Shown: positions 38,901 to 48,921 of the stretch, one piece after another
How positions within the stretch are numbered: position 1 is the stretch's first letter
Layout of the letters: every line of letters starts with the position of its first letter
Source: Betaproteobacteria bacterium
Lineage (GTDB): Bacteria; Pseudomonadota; Gammaproteobacteria; Burkholderiales; Rhodocyclaceae
Direction of reading: 5' to 3'
DNA: 64,000 bases
Assembly (NCBI GenBank): GCA_009777245.1
Contig: WRMF01000006.1
Location: forward strand, 24,443-88,442
Notes under the pieces: generated by a model
What the model was told of the DNA's origin: nothing
Databases searched by the model: none
The model's input: only the letters and a program-made list of their open reading frames with translations
Program-made: the position numbers and the translations under genes

Positions 38901-39790
38901 CGCTTTATTCCGACTGGCGGCTGGAGAGTTTTTCCGGTTTGGCGCGCGGCGCGGCATGGAGCATGGAAGAGCGCGAACATGACGCAACATCCGTTGCGGA
39001 AAACGAATTTGAAGCTGCCGAGCAGGGATCAGGCGATTCCATGCCCGATCACGACATTCTCCATTTTCCGAGGGGCGCTCGCGCCGGGGATTGCATTCAT
39101 GCTTTTTTTGAGCAGATCGAATTTACCGATCCGGCGACCTTTGCGCCCGCTGCTGCCCGCGCCTTGAAGGCGCATTCGCAACCTGTCCGGCGCGAGGCGG
39201 AGCTGGTTCTTCAACAAGCGCAATTACTGCGGCTTGCGGATGATGCGCTTGCCACGCCCTTGCCGCTGATGGGGGAGACTCCGCTTTATCTGAATCGGCT
39301 TTCTTCAGATCGTTGTTTACGCGAGTTATCTTTTCATCTTCCGGCGAGGAATCTTGATCCGGCGCGGCTTGCCAAAATCATGACGGATTCCGGCGAGCCG
39401 CTGCCGCGCCTTGCCGCCCCAATCCTGAATGGCTACCTGAAAGGCTTTATTGATCTCGTGTTCGAGCATGAGGGGCGTTATTACATTCTGGACTGGAAGA
39501 GCAATCATCTGGGCTGGCGGCAAGCGGACTACGCAACTTCACGCCTTGCTCCGGTCATGCACAGGCACGGTTATTTTCTCCAGGCGCGTCTTTATATGCT
39601 TGCCCTGCATCGTTATTTGCGGGTGCGGCTTTCCGATTACGAACCTGCCCGACATTTAGGCGGAGCCTGCTATCTTTTTGTTCGCGGCATTCGACCAGAC
39701 TGGACGAGCGAAGACAAGCCCGCAGGGTTCTACTGGCTGCCCCCCAATCCCGACTTGCTTTTTGCTCTGGAGCGGGAGTTGGGGGCTTGA
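35981..39790 (+). CDS. recB: Exodeoxyribonuclease V beta subunit (RecB)
   Basis: RecB is the helicase-nuclease of the recombination and repair complex. The UvrD-type motor shows IEASAGTGKTW (Walker A), LVLTFTRAATAELK, LIDEFQDTDPLQY, FVGDPKQAIYSFR, TIHKAKGLEYDIVF and YVALTRA. The C-terminal nuclease retains GFIDLVF and YILDWKSN, matching the metal-binding Asp/Lys residues. At 1269 residues it exceeds E. coli RecB (1180); part of the surplus is two in-frame REP-like inserts (37901-37985 and 38778-38857). It is coupled to recC by ATGA. No recD follows. Confidence 0.95.
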   Translation: MTTAMTRELELLSCPLTGRVLIEASAGTGKTWSICALIVRLVLEKHLELRQILVLTFTRAATAELKTRVRARLEEALRHITAAVSGDPTLAALFAKLESGGQSRAEMAARLRQALSSFDEAAIFTMHAFCQRVLADMPLLSRQPLAMNFSEDGDAGGGLLTEVAADFWRRRVMFGDESDLFLRWLDEKKLSPENLERLAIRHMQRPLAEARWPEALEAAAAPNEAELQAAFITAAKIWQTEQEAIFTLLADKISERGLSAVSYKADKLSIWRDAWSRYFAADLPTQTFEAMKFLCASYLAAKSNKGHEPPEHPFFLQADKLCEWANAGQHFCETRLIVLQRDFLEFFPALLAKLKRRRRHLDFNDMLLYVYRALKGENGNALAKRLRETYPAALIDEFQDTDPLQYAIFQAIYDGAADTALFFVGDPKQAIYSFRQADLPTYFAARKTVSPEQTFGLNHNQRSAKGVLAGINALFCAQANPFMLTDLAFPAALRGEKPLPRFADESGIERPAFSFWQPPEADERAAALWSVKTTAAEIARLLAAARAGKIRVNDKPVEARRIAVLVRTNKEGRQVRRALAAFGVRSVELSLDSVYKSETATELALVLAAMLAPRDIRRIKAALATRLFGFSAPEILGLANLSPLPLVGSCRRQLGSGERTGEPERAERDDRAENNESLLTSQIELFSRANRLWQEKGILAALTVMEAEGKFSARLLALPDGERSLTDYLHLQELLHGEEAAGKLTPERLFEAFSLALQNPPGGEATQIRLESGLDLVRIVTIHKAKGLEYDIVFCPLLWKNHHPPPDKMPGEIYHDNGASIIDYRPETAATGKQLARLEEAEESLRLIYVALTRAALRCYLVCNPLPANSLLNWLAAGEHYAPLTWLGKEKKRLPDEDAIRLAWQRIAEAAGSSVDSYPLDAAASSAKDGEPFSPLPLAGEGSGERVSVEDSKPVGEGSSGRNYISPPVFPARSLYSDWRLESFSGLARGAAWSMEEREHDATSVAENEFEAAEQGSGDSMPDHDILHFPRGARAGDCIHAFFEQIEFTDPATFAPAAARALKAHSQPVRREAELVLQQAQLLRLADDALATPLPLMGETPLYLNRLSSDRCLRELSFHLPARNLDPARLAKIMTDSGEPLPRLAAPILNGYLKGFIDLVFEHEGRYYILDWKSNHLGWRQADYATSRLAPVMHRHGYFLQARLYMLALHRYLRVRLSDYEPARHLGGACYLFVRGIRPDWTSEDKPAGFYWLPPNPDLLFALERELGA
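37901..37985. repeat. REP-like element in frame inside recB (first)
   Basis: CTCTCCCCTCTCCCACTTGT, then GGGGAGAGGACGGGGGAG. Translated as LSPLPLVGS...GSGERTGEPERAER, a segment with no counterpart expected in RecB. Confidence 0.75.
38778..38857. repeat. REP-like element in frame inside recB (second)
   Basis: CTCCCCTCTCCCGCTCGCGG then GAGAGGGGTCGGGGGAGAGG, followed by a further GTGGGAGAGGGGAG. Translated as SPLPLAGEGSGERVS, placed between the helicase and nuclease parts, just before the conserved WRLESFSGLARG. Confidence 0.8.
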
Positions 39791-39878
39791 ACGGTTGGTA
39801 GAAAATAGCTGATCTGCGACTACTTGTTCCATCCCCATGCTATCATTTTCATATGAGTGTGAACTTGGAAAGTAAGTC

Positions 39879-40196
39879 ATGGAACAGTCTGTTGGTCGCT
39901 TGTCCGGTGGCAAGGCATCCGCCTGTGTATGCGTTCGCGTAGACGCGCCGCTTCGGGAACGTGTTAGAAATATAGCCGAACGCAAAAGACGCTCGGCAAA
40001 TTCGATCATGAAAGAAGCTATAGAAAAATTCGTTGATGCCGAAGAACGCCGCGCCGCTTTTCAACGCGAGGTTTTGGAATCAATGCGCGATTATGAGGAA
40101 ACGGGCTTGCATCTCACACTTGACGAAATCAAGGCATGGATGGACGAATGTAGCGCAACCGGAAAAATAGTGGATATGCCTGTATGCCACGTTTGA
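39879..40196 (+). CDS. Ribbon-helix-helix antitoxin (ParD/RelB-like)
   Basis: The 105-residue protein has a basic strand (SACVCVRVDAPLRERV) followed by two helices (RKRRSANSIMKEAIEKFVDAEERR), the pattern of a ribbon-helix-helix DNA-binding domain. The acidic C-terminal tail (ESMRDYEETGLHLTLDEIKAWMDE) is typical for toxin binding. It overlaps the downstream toxin gene by 13 bases, as in type II modules, where the antitoxin represses its own promoter. Family naming is by pattern only. Confidence 0.85.
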   Translation: MEQSVGRLSGGKASACVCVRVDAPLRERVRNIAERKRRSANSIMKEAIEKFVDAEERRAAFQREVLESMRDYEETGLHLTLDEIKAWMDECSATGKIVDMPVCHV

Positions 40197-40513
40197 GGCT
40201 ACGCTTCACCCGTAAGGCCAGCGATGATCTTTTGCGTCTTGCCGGATTCCTCAATGATCATGGTGCACTGGATGCCGCCGAAAAGGCGCTTGCTGCCATA
40301 AGGAAATCATTAGGCGGGATTGAAGAAAATCCGCAGGTGTACCGCCAAGCGGATGATTTTGACGATCCAAACATCCGCCACTGTCATGTTAGATTCGGCA
40401 AGTATGGATATGCAATTCTTTACCGTATTTATCTTGAAGAAACTGTTGTTTTATCCATCAAGGCAGGACGTGAAGTCAGTTTCGGCGATGTCGACATGAA
40501 TGCCACCGGATAA
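40184..40513 (+). CDS. ParE/RelE-superfamily toxin
   Basis: The 109-residue basic protein has the ParE/RelE layout: LRFTRKASDDLLRLAGFL, helix AAEKALAAIRKSLGGIEENP, then strands HVRFGKYGYAILYRIYLEETVVLSIKAGRE. ParE toxins poison gyrase and RelE toxins cleave ribosomal mRNA; sequence alone does not decide, though the GYAILYRI strand is more ParE-like. It is the second gene of the antitoxin-first pair and sits directly after recB. Confidence 0.85.
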   Translation: MPRLRLRFTRKASDDLLRLAGFLNDHGALDAAEKALAAIRKSLGGIEENPQVYRQADDFDDPNIRHCHVRFGKYGYAILYRIYLEETVVLSIKAGREVSFGDVDMNATG

Positions 40514-40529
40514 GCTGGCTCCTTTGTTG

Positions 40530-40668
40530 TATAGTGCTTTCCGTAAATAACAAGACGGCAGGGAAGTGCGCTTTGCTCCCCTCTCCCGCTTGCGGGAGAG
40601 GGGTTGGGGGAGGGTATGCGGTCTCCCGCACATCACTTGACTGTCGCTTTATGAACGCAAGCACTATA
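40530..40668. mobile_element. 139-bp MITE with TATAGTGCTT terminal inverted repeats and a REP core
   Basis: TATAGTGCTT (40530-40539) and AAGCACTATA (40659-40668) are perfect inverted ends. Inside are TCCGTAAATAA, a perfect REP hairpin (CTCTCCCGC-TTGC-GGGAGAGG, near 40580-40600) and, inverted, GCGTTCATAAAGCGACAGTC. Partial copies occur at 53116 and about 57380. There is no coding capacity. The TA at both edges may be a target duplication. Confidence 0.7.
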
Positions 40669-40676
40669 GTTTTACG

Positions 40677-41480
40677 ATGAAAACGATCACCTCTGCCGCC
40701 AACCCTTCCTTTCGCCAATGGAAACAATTGGCGGATTCGGTGCGCGCGCGGAAAAAAACCGGGGAAACCCTGCTGGAAGGAATGCACCTTGTCGCCGCCT
40801 GGCAGGCATCCTGCGGAATGCCGATCGGCGTTTGGGTAAGCGAAGGCGGATTAAAACGCCCGGAAATCGCGGACTGGCTTGCCGCAAACCATCATGCCTT
40901 AATCAGCGCAGAGACAGAAATTTTTTGTTCGCCTGATACCCTGTTTTGCAAACTCGCTGATACCGAAACGCCGACCGGTATTCTAGCCCGGGTCAACCTG
41001 CCCAATCCGCCGGATTCTCCCCTGCCGGATACGGATACCGTATTGCTCGACGGCATCCAGGATCCCGGCAATCTGGGTTGCCTGCTACGCGCTGCGGCGG
41101 CAGCCGGATTTTCCCAAACGCTTCTGTCCACAGGTTCAGCATCGGCATGGTCGCCCAAGGTACTACGCGCCGGCCAAGGCGCGCATTTTCAACTGAAAAT
41201 TTACGAAGCTGCGGATTTGGCGGATTTTCTGCGCCGGTTCAAGGGGGAAAGCCTCGCCGCGACGCTTGCCGACGCAACCCCTCTCTATACTGCCTATTGG
41301 CCTTTTGATGCGCCGCTTGCCTGGGTATTCGGCGCGGAAGGACAGGGCATTTCCGCTGCGGTATTGCAAGAAGCGCGGCAGCGAATCTGTATCGCCATGC
41401 CGGGCGGCATGGAATCGCTCAATGTCTCCGCCGCCGCCGCCGTTTGCCTGTTCGAGAGCCTGCGCCGCCGTCAAGCCTGA
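40677..41480 (+). CDS. TrmH/SpoU-family RNA 2'-O-methyltransferase
   Basis: This SPOUT-class SAM-dependent methyltransferase of 267 residues resembles the RlmB/TsnR group acting on 23S rRNA. An N-terminal substrate-binding part (SAANPSFRQWKQLADSVRARKKTGETLLEG) precedes the knot domain with its three motifs: LDGIQDPGNLGCLLRAAAAAGF, WVFGAEGQGIS and IAMPGGMESLNVSAAAAVCLFE. The target nucleotide is not predictable. The start lies nine bases after the MITE. Its end overlaps the convergent next gene by ten bases. Confidence 0.92.
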   Translation: MKTITSAANPSFRQWKQLADSVRARKKTGETLLEGMHLVAAWQASCGMPIGVWVSEGGLKRPEIADWLAANHHALISAETEIFCSPDTLFCKLADTETPTGILARVNLPNPPDSPLPDTDTVLLDGIQDPGNLGCLLRAAAAAGFSQTLLSTGSASAWSPKVLRAGQGAHFQLKIYEAADLADFLRRFKGESLAATLADATPLYTAYWPFDAPLAWVFGAEGQGISAAVLQEARQRICIAMPGGMESLNVSAAAAVCLFESLRRRQA

Positions 41481-42676
41481 AACTGCGCCCAGCCAATCGC
41501 CTCCAGCCTGCTTTGTGTCTTGCCGATGCCGACTGGCGGCGGCGGAGATTCACCTTCGCCAATCTGCCCTATCCATGCTTCCATCTCATCAATCCAGGCG
41601 AACGCTTCGTCACGCCCCGGAGAACAATCAAGGCAGGCAGGATTCAACGCCGCAAGAAGGCCGGCAAAACGAAAAGCGGCAAAGGCCAGAGCGGACAATT
41701 CAAGCGGCTCGGCAAGCTGTTGCAGATGTCTGGCGGAAGAAGCGATTGATTCGGTATCGGGCGGCAAGGAATCCAGCGCGACGCGCATCTGTTCAATCTC
41801 CTCCAGCGCCTCATTGGCAAAAAGCTGATCCACGGCGCGCGAACGTATGCCTTCGCTCCTCCGCTCCAGCCGCTCTACCAGTTGCGCGACCCTGTTCTCC
41901 AATGCTTCGTGCTCAAGAAAATCCTTCTCCTGCAAAAGCTCGAAACAGGCAGTAAGCGCGGTAAACAAACGGGGCGTGGGCGGCGCGGCATCCAGCTCAT
42001 CAATGGCGGAAGCTAACGCCTCGGCAAGTTGCAAGGGCGCGGAATGCAGAAGCGGCAACGCGCCTTCAAGCAACCGGAAAATCGCTCGCCTTAGCGGCGA
42101 CCAGTCGGCATCTTCCGTCGCGCTGCCTGCTGTCGCGGCAGCCGCAAGATTGCTCCTGGCATCTTCCCAGGCAATGGCAAGTGCTTCCACGGCGGTATCC
42201 CAAAGAGCGCGTTGTTGCAGGGTAAAACGAGGTTCCCTGGATGTTTCTCCCAGCAATGGAAGCAAATCGGTCGCGGCTTCCAGAGTAACGGCAAGCGGGT
42301 CTTTTTTCTCCGGCAGGGCGGCAGCAGGCAGTTCCGCCTGAAGCGGCAAGGCGGATTCAGAAGGCAAGGCCAAAAGCAGGGCGCTCAAAGTCTCCCGATT
42401 TTTCTCCGCGCTTTGTTCCGCGCGCAGCGATTGCTCAATCCGCCCCGCCAACTTTCGGCATTCAAGGGCGGGCGGCAGACGCCCCTCGGCAATGGCGGCG
42501 AAAAGCCGCTCCCCGGCGTTAGCTATCTCCGCTTTTTCCGGCAACTCCCCGGCAATGATTCGCAATGTCTCCTGCAAACCGGCAAGCGCGGAAAGAGCCG
42601 CAGCACTACCCGATTCGTCCGCTGTTTTCAGCCAGAGAAGCAGGGACTTCTGGTAACGAGCGCGCAGGATTTCCAT
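41471..42676 (-). CDS. Uncharacterised Ala/Leu/Glu-rich helical protein
   Basis: The 401-residue protein is almost entirely predicted helical, very rich in Ala, Leu and Glu, with no signal peptide or membrane segment. I recognise no domain. Its helical layout is loosely like the Hpt-type or FimL/ChpA N-terminal helical bundles, but no conserved phosphorylatable His motif could be seen. It ends with EAIGWAQFQA. The VOC gene lies 15 bases upstream on the same strand. Codon use matches the surroundings, so it looks like a genuine resident gene. Confidence 0.8.
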   Translation of the reverse strand: MEILRARYQKSLLLWLKTADESGSAAALSALAGLQETLRIIAGELPEKAEIANAGERLFAAIAEGRLPPALECRKLAGRIEQSLRAEQSAEKNRETLSALLLALPSESALPLQAELPAAALPEKKDPLAVTLEAATDLLPLLGETSREPRFTLQQRALWDTAVEALAIAWEDARSNLAAAATAGSATEDADWSPLRRAIFRLLEGALPLLHSAPLQLAEALASAIDELDAAPPTPRLFTALTACFELLQEKDFLEHEALENRVAQLVERLERRSEGIRSRAVDQLFANEALEEIEQMRVALDSLPPDTESIASSARHLQQLAEPLELSALAFAAFRFAGLLAALNPACLDCSPGRDEAFAWIDEMEAWIGQIGEGESPPPPVGIGKTQSRLEAIGWAQFQA

Positions 42677-42691
42677 ATGTTCAAAACCCTG

Positions 42692-43168
42692 TCACCCGGC
42701 GTCGGCAAAGGCTTGAATGACCTCCGGCGGAGCTTGCACAAGCTCGATCAATACGCCTTCGCCGCTTATCGGAAATTCATCATTGCCCTTGGGATGCATA
42801 AAACAAATATCATAACCAGCCGCGCCCTTTCTGATGCCGCCGGGCGCAAAACGAACGCCGTTGGCGGAAAGCCATTCCACCGCCACAGGCAAATCATCAA
42901 CCCAAAGGCCGACATGATTCAATGGCGTGACATGCACGGCAGGCTTTTTCTCAGGGTCAATCGGCTGCATCAGATCAACCTCTACCTTGAAAGGGCCTGC
43001 GCCCATCGCGCAGATGTCCTCATCCACGTTTTCCCGCTCGCTTCGGAAAGTTCCGGTAACGGCAAGCCCAAGTTTCTCCACCCAAAGCGTTTTCAGCTTT
43101 TCTTTGGATGGAGCGCCAATGGCTATCTGCTGGATGCCCAACACCCTGAAAGGACGCGCATTGTTCAT
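42692..43168 (-). CDS. VOC-superfamily protein (glyoxalase / methylmalonyl-CoA epimerase-like)
   Basis: The 158 residues form two beta-alpha-beta-beta-beta modules: [21 protein letters not shown] and [18 protein letters not shown]. The metal site expected in this fold is visible as His in NHVGLWV and Glu in [10 protein letters not shown]. The length and the [10 protein letters not shown] block are like methylmalonyl-CoA epimerase, though the first-module His seems replaced by Gln (GIQQIAIG). The substrate is therefore uncertain. It follows the ATP synthase terminator on the same strand. Confidence 0.8.
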   Translation of the reverse strand: MNNARPFRVLGIQQIAIGAPSKEKLKTLWVEKLGLAVTGTFRSERENVDEDICAMGAGPFKVEVDLMQPIDPEKKPAVHVTPLNHVGLWVDDLPVAVEWLSANGVRFAPGGIRKGAAGYDICFMHPKGNDEFPISGEGVLIELVQAPPEVIQAFADAG

Positions 43169-43231
43169 GTATCACCTCGCAGTTGTAAAAGAAACAGTAA
43201 TTCCAAGCGGCGGTAGAACCCCCGCCGGTAC

Positions 43232-43257
43232 AAAAAGGCAGCCGTGAGACTGCCTTT
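43232..43257 (-). terminator. Rho-independent terminator of the atp operon
   Basis: On the minus strand AAAGGCAG-TCTCACGG-CTGCCTTT is followed by TTTGT, 27 bp after the atpC stop. Confidence 0.88.
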
Positions 43258-43283
43258 ATATACCAGGAGATGACGATTTGTGC

Positions 43284-43712
43284 TCAATGCACAGTATTTT
43301 TCTTCTTTTTGATCGCTTGCAGTTGTTGCGTGACAGTCTGCATCAGCTCGGCCTCGGCAGCGGCAAAGTCCATCGCGCCGACTCTCTTGGCAAGGGCTTC
43401 CTCGGCGCGACGCTTGGCATCCAACGCCTCGGCCTCGTCCAGACCGGTAGCGCGAACGGCTGTATCCGCAAGCACGGTCACCAAATGCGGCTGCACTTCC
43501 AGCATTCCGCCCGAGACGTAAACCACCTCAAAACGGTCTTCGCCCGGAATCTTGAGACGAACCGCGCCCGCCTTGATCCGGGTCAGCAAGGGCGTATGTC
43601 GGGGCATGATTCCCAACTCCCCCGATTCGCCCGGAAAAACCGCAAGCTCAACAAGGCCGGAGAAAATTTCTTCTTCGACGCTTACTATATCTACACGGAC
43701 GGTCATGGCCAT
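43284..43712 (-). CDS. atpC: F1F0 ATP synthase epsilon subunit
   Basis: The 142-residue epsilon subunit belongs to the central stalk and regulates the F1 motor. The beta-sandwich ([43 protein letters not shown]) and the C-terminal helical hairpin ([16 protein letters not shown]) are both present. It is the last gene of the operon, 15 bases after atpD and followed by a clear terminator. Confidence 0.97.
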   Translation of the reverse strand: MAMTVRVDIVSVEEEIFSGLVELAVFPGESGELGIMPRHTPLLTRIKAGAVRLKIPGEDRFEVVYVSGGMLEVQPHLVTVLADTAVRATGLDEAEALDAKRRAEEALAKRVGAMDFAAAEAELMQTVTQQLQAIKKKKNTVH

Positions 43713-43727
43713 GACAACTCCTGGACG

Positions 43728-45149
<1,422 letters not shown>

Positions 45150-45161
45150 TCATCAAAAATC

Positions 45162-46022
45162 TCAAACCGCTGCCGCGCCGCCGACGATCTCGGATAGCTC
45201 CGTGGTGATCGCCGCCTGACGCGCCTTGTTGTAAACCAGTTTCAGGTCGTCAATAACCGTCTTGGCGTTGTCCGAAGCCGACTTCATCGCAACCATCCGA
45301 GCCGACTGCTCGGAGGCCATGTTTTCCGCGACTGCCTGATAAATCAAGACTTCGACGTAACGCAACAAAAGAGTATCAATGACCGCCTTTGCGTCCGGCT
45401 CGTAGAGGTAGTCCCAGGAAGACTTGCCGGAGCCTACTTCCTCGCCGGAAAGCGGCAGCAATTGCTCCACCGTCGGCTCCTGCTTCATTGTGTTTACGAA
45501 GCGGGTATTGGCAATGTAGATGGCTCCCAGTTCACCGGCGACGAATTTGTCCAGCAGAATCTTGACCGGGCCAATCAGCCTTGCCAGACGAGGCGTATCG
45601 CCCAGTCCCTCGACATGAGAGACGATGTTTACTCCCGCCCGCTGCATGAAGCCGAAGCCCTTGTTGCCGACGCAGGTAACGAAAATCTCCAGGCCGTCCT
45701 TGTCCCACCCCTTCATTCGAGCAATCACTTGCCGGAAGAGGTTGCTGTTCAGACCGCCGCACAGACCCTTGTCGGAAGTCACCAGAATCAGACCCACAGC
45801 CTTGCCCTCGCCATGCGAGAGGAAAGGGTGCCGGTATTCGGTCATGGCATGGGAGAGATTGGCAGCCACCCGCCGTATCTTTTCGCCATAGGGACGAGCA
45901 GCGCGCATCTTGTCCTGCGCCTTGCGCATCTTGGATGCGGCCACCATCTCCATGGCCTTGGTGATCTTGCGCGTGTTCTCAACGCTCTTGATCTTGGTGC
46001 GAATTTCCTTGCCGCTTGGCAT
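45162..46022 (-). CDS. atpG: F1F0 ATP synthase gamma subunit
   Basis: This is the rotating central shaft of F1. The N-terminal [36 protein letters not shown] and the C-terminal [38 protein letters not shown] coiled helices are classic signatures, and [16 protein letters not shown] marks the Rossmann-like middle. Length is 286 residues, as usual. Confidence 0.98.
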   Translation of the reverse strand: MPSGKEIRTKIKSVENTRKITKAMEMVAASKMRKAQDKMRAARPYGEKIRRVAANLSHAMTEYRHPFLSHGEGKAVGLILVTSDKGLCGGLNSNLFRQVIARMKGWDKDGLEIFVTCVGNKGFGFMQRAGVNIVSHVEGLGDTPRLARLIGPVKILLDKFVAGELGAIYIANTRFVNTMKQEPTVEQLLPLSGEEVGSGKSSWDYLYEPDAKAVIDTLLLRYVEVLIYQAVAENMASEQSARMVAMKSASDNAKTVIDDLKLVYNKARQAAITTELSEIVGGAAAV

Positions 46023-46037
46023 GGGCTTTCTCCCTGA

Positions 46038-47576
46038 TTAGGCCCAGGAAGCCTTGAAGGCCGTGATGGCGGCGGCAAGCTCCTTGTCGCCGTCAGCATC
46101 AAGTTCCCTGGCGCTTTCTATTTTTGCGAGCAGGTCGGCATGATTCTGCTTCAGATAAGCCAGCAACGATCTCTCGAACTCCAGCGCGCGCTTGACATCC
46201 ACGTCTTCGTAGTAGCCCTTTTCCGTCGCATAGAGCGTGATTGACATCTCGGAGATACTCATCGGCGCGTATTGCGGCTGCTTCATGAGTTCAGTCACCA
46301 TCCGACCATGCTCAAGCTGCTTTCTGGTAGCCTCGTCCAGATCGGAAGCGAACTGCGCGAAGGCCGCAAGCTCGCGGTACTGCGCCAGCGCCAACCGTAC
46401 TCCTCCGCCGAGTTTTTTGATGACCTTGGTCTGCGCCGCGCCGCCGACGCGGGAAACAGAAATGCCCGCGTTGATAGCAGGACGAATGCCCGCGTTGAAA
46501 AGGTCGGTTTCCAGAAAAATCTGTCCGTCCGTAATGGAAATGACGTTGGTCGGCACGAAGGCGGATACGTCGCCCGCCTGGGTTTCGATGACCGGCAATG
46601 CCGTAAGCGAACCCGTCCTGCCCTTGACTTCGCCGTTGGTAAACCGCTCTACCCACTCCTCGGAAACACGCGCGGCGCGCTCCAGCAAACGGGAATGAAG
46701 ATAGAACACATCGCCCGGATAGGCTTCACGTCCCGGCGGACGCCGCAGCAACAGGGAAACCTGACGATACGCCCAGGCTTGCTTGGTGAGGTCGTCATAG
46801 ATAATCAGCGCGTCTTCGCCCCGATCGCGGAAATATTCGCCCATCGTGCAGCCAGAATAGGGCGCGATGTACTGAAGGGCAGCCGTTTCAGAAGCGGGAG
46901 CGGCGACAATGATTGTGTATTCCATAGCGTTATGCTCTTCGAGCTTACGCACAACGTTGGCGATGGTTGAAGCCTTTTGCCCCACCGCCACGTAAATACA
47001 TTTCACCCCCGCGCCCTTCTGGTTGATGATGGTATCAACAGCGACTGCGGTTTTGCCGGTTTGACGGTCGCCGATGATAAGCTCGCGCTGGCCGCGCCCG
47101 ATAGGAACCATCGAATCAATGGATTTCAGGCCGGTTTGCACGGGTTGCGACACGGATTTGCGCCAGATAACGCCCGGAGCTACCTTTTCGATCTTGTCGG
47201 TTAGCTTGTGATTCAGCGGCCCTTTGCCATCAAGAGGCTGACCCAGCGAATTCACAACCCGCCCCAAAAGCTCGGGGCCTACCGGAACTTCCAGAATGCG
47301 CCCGGTGCACTTGACCGGATCGCCCTCGGAAATGTGACCATATTCGCCAAGCACGACCGCGCCTACGGAATCGCGCTCCAGGTTCAGCGCCATGCCGAAG
47401 GTGTTGCCGGGAAATTCCAGCATCTCCCCTTGCATGGCGTCCTGCAAACCATGAATGCGACAGATGCCGTCGGTCACGGATACGATAGTCCCCTGAGTGC
47501 GGGTTTCAACACCCACAGAGAGGTTTTGAATCTTGTTTTTGATCAGTTCGCTGATCTCGGACGGATTCAACTGCAT
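46038..47576 (-). CDS. atpA: F1F0 ATP synthase alpha subunit
   Basis: This is the non-catalytic nucleotide-binding subunit of F1, 512 residues. The P-loop is [15 protein letters not shown], and the arginine finger is in the conserved [17 protein letters not shown] block. [21 protein letters not shown] and [22 protein letters not shown] match the family. The N-terminus [17 protein letters not shown] binds the peripheral stalk. It sits between atpH and atpG, with gaps of under 20 bases. Confidence 0.99.
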   Translation of the reverse strand: MQLNPSEISELIKNKIQNLSVGVETRTQGTIVSVTDGICRIHGLQDAMQGEMLEFPGNTFGMALNLERDSVGAVVLGEYGHISEGDPVKCTGRILEVPVGPELLGRVVNSLGQPLDGKGPLNHKLTDKIEKVAPGVIWRKSVSQPVQTGLKSIDSMVPIGRGQRELIIGDRQTGKTAVAVDTIINQKGAGVKCIYVAVGQKASTIANVVRKLEEHNAMEYTIIVAAPASETAALQYIAPYSGCTMGEYFRDRGEDALIIYDDLTKQAWAYRQVSLLLRRPPGREAYPGDVFYLHSRLLERAARVSEEWVERFTNGEVKGRTGSLTALPVIETQAGDVSAFVPTNVISITDGQIFLETDLFNAGIRPAINAGISVSRVGGAAQTKVIKKLGGGVRLALAQYRELAAFAQFASDLDEATRKQLEHGRMVTELMKQPQYAPMSISEMSITLYATEKGYYEDVDVKRALEFERSLLAYLKQNHADLLAKIESARELDADGDKELAAAITAFKASWA

Positions 47577-47585
47577 GTATATCTC

Positions 47586-48125
47586 CTAGTTCCTTAACGC
47601 GATGGTCATGGCGTCGAGCTTGCCGCGCACGGAAGCATCCAGCACCTGATCGCCAACTGTCACTCGAACGCCACCGATCAAGTCGGCATCCACATTTACA
47701 ACCGGCGCGAGTTTCGTTTTGAAATGCGCCTCAAGCTCCGGCAGCAGGGTTTTCAGATCGCCTTCGGAAAGCGGAAAGGCGCTTGTCAGCGTCGCTTCCC
47801 TGATACCCTCCGCCGCCGATTTCTCCGCCGCAAACAGAGCGGCAATTTCCGGCATAAGGGCCAGACGCTCGTTTTCAGCCAATGTCCTTACGAAATTGCG
47901 GAAAACCACATCCTCGCCACTTTCTTTGACCAGGCTTGTAAAAAAATCCACAAGCTGATCCACGGTAATGCAGGGATTGCCGATAATCTCGACAACCTGC
48001 CGATCTTCCGCAGCCAATGCCAGGCATTGAAGATTCCCGTTCCAGGCATTCAACGCTCCTGCCTCTTTTGCGGCGCGGAATGCCGCTTCCGCGTAGGGAC
48101 GGGCGATGGTGACGGATTCAGCCAT
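47586..48125 (-). CDS. atpH: F1F0 ATP synthase delta subunit
   Basis: The 179-residue subunit joins F1 to the peripheral b-stalk. The N-terminal bundle (ARPYAEAAFRAAKEAGALNAWNGNLQ) and the C-terminal DADLIGGVRVTVGDQVLDASVRGKLDAM are diagnostic. It overlaps nothing and sits three bases after atpF. Confidence 0.97.
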   Translation of the reverse strand: MAESVTIARPYAEAAFRAAKEAGALNAWNGNLQCLALAAEDRQVVEIIGNPCITVDQLVDFFTSLVKESGEDVVFRNFVRTLAENERLALMPEIAALFAAEKSAAEGIREATLTSAFPLSEGDLKTLLPELEAHFKTKLAPVVNVDADLIGGVRVTVGDQVLDASVRGKLDAMTIALRN

Positions 48126-48128
48126 GAT

Positions 48129-48599
48129 TTACAGTTCCTGCCGGATGGTTTCGAGCAGCTTGGCATGAACCTTGGCGTCAATTTCACGGCGCAGGATTCT
48201 TTCCGCGCCGATAACCGCCAAGACCGCCACCTGATCGCGCAGGGCTTCCTTCGCCTGCGTCATTTCATGCGCGGCGGCGGCTCGCCCGCCCAGAATGATG
48301 CGGTCGGCCTCAACCTTGGCCTGCGCCTTGGCATCTTCGATTATCTGGATAGCCTGCTTCTCGGCCTGGACAACCAGTTCGGCGTATTTTTCCTTGCCCG
48401 CGCGCAAAGTGTCGGAGGAGCGTTTGGTTGCCAGTTCAAGATCCTGCTTGCCGCGCTCGGCGGCGGCCAGACCGTCCGCGATTTTTTTCGCGCGCTCGTC
48501 AAGCGCCTTCACAATGGGTGGCCAGATAAACCGCATCGAAAACCACGCCAAAATGAAGAACACAATCATTTGCACGAACAATGTTGCGTTCAGATTCAC
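48129..48599 (-). CDS. atpF: F1F0 ATP synthase subunit b
   Basis: This is the peripheral stalk subunit of 156 residues: a single N-terminal membrane helix (NATLFVQMIVFFILAWFSMRFIWPPI) followed by a long charged helix that dimerises. It reads PPIVKALDERAKKIADGLAAAER, a classic b-subunit block. Confidence 0.97.
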   Translation of the reverse strand: MNLNATLFVQMIVFFILAWFSMRFIWPPIVKALDERAKKIADGLAAAERGKQDLELATKRSSDTLRAGKEKYAELVVQAEKQAIQIIEDAKAQAKVEADRIILGGRAAAAHEMTQAKEALRDQVAVLAVIGAERILRREIDAKVHAKLLETIRQEL

Positions 48600-48632
48600 G
48601 ATGTTGCCCCTTTTTCAAAAAACAACGGTCGG

Positions 48633-48917
<285 letters not shown>

Positions 48918-48921
48918 TTAA

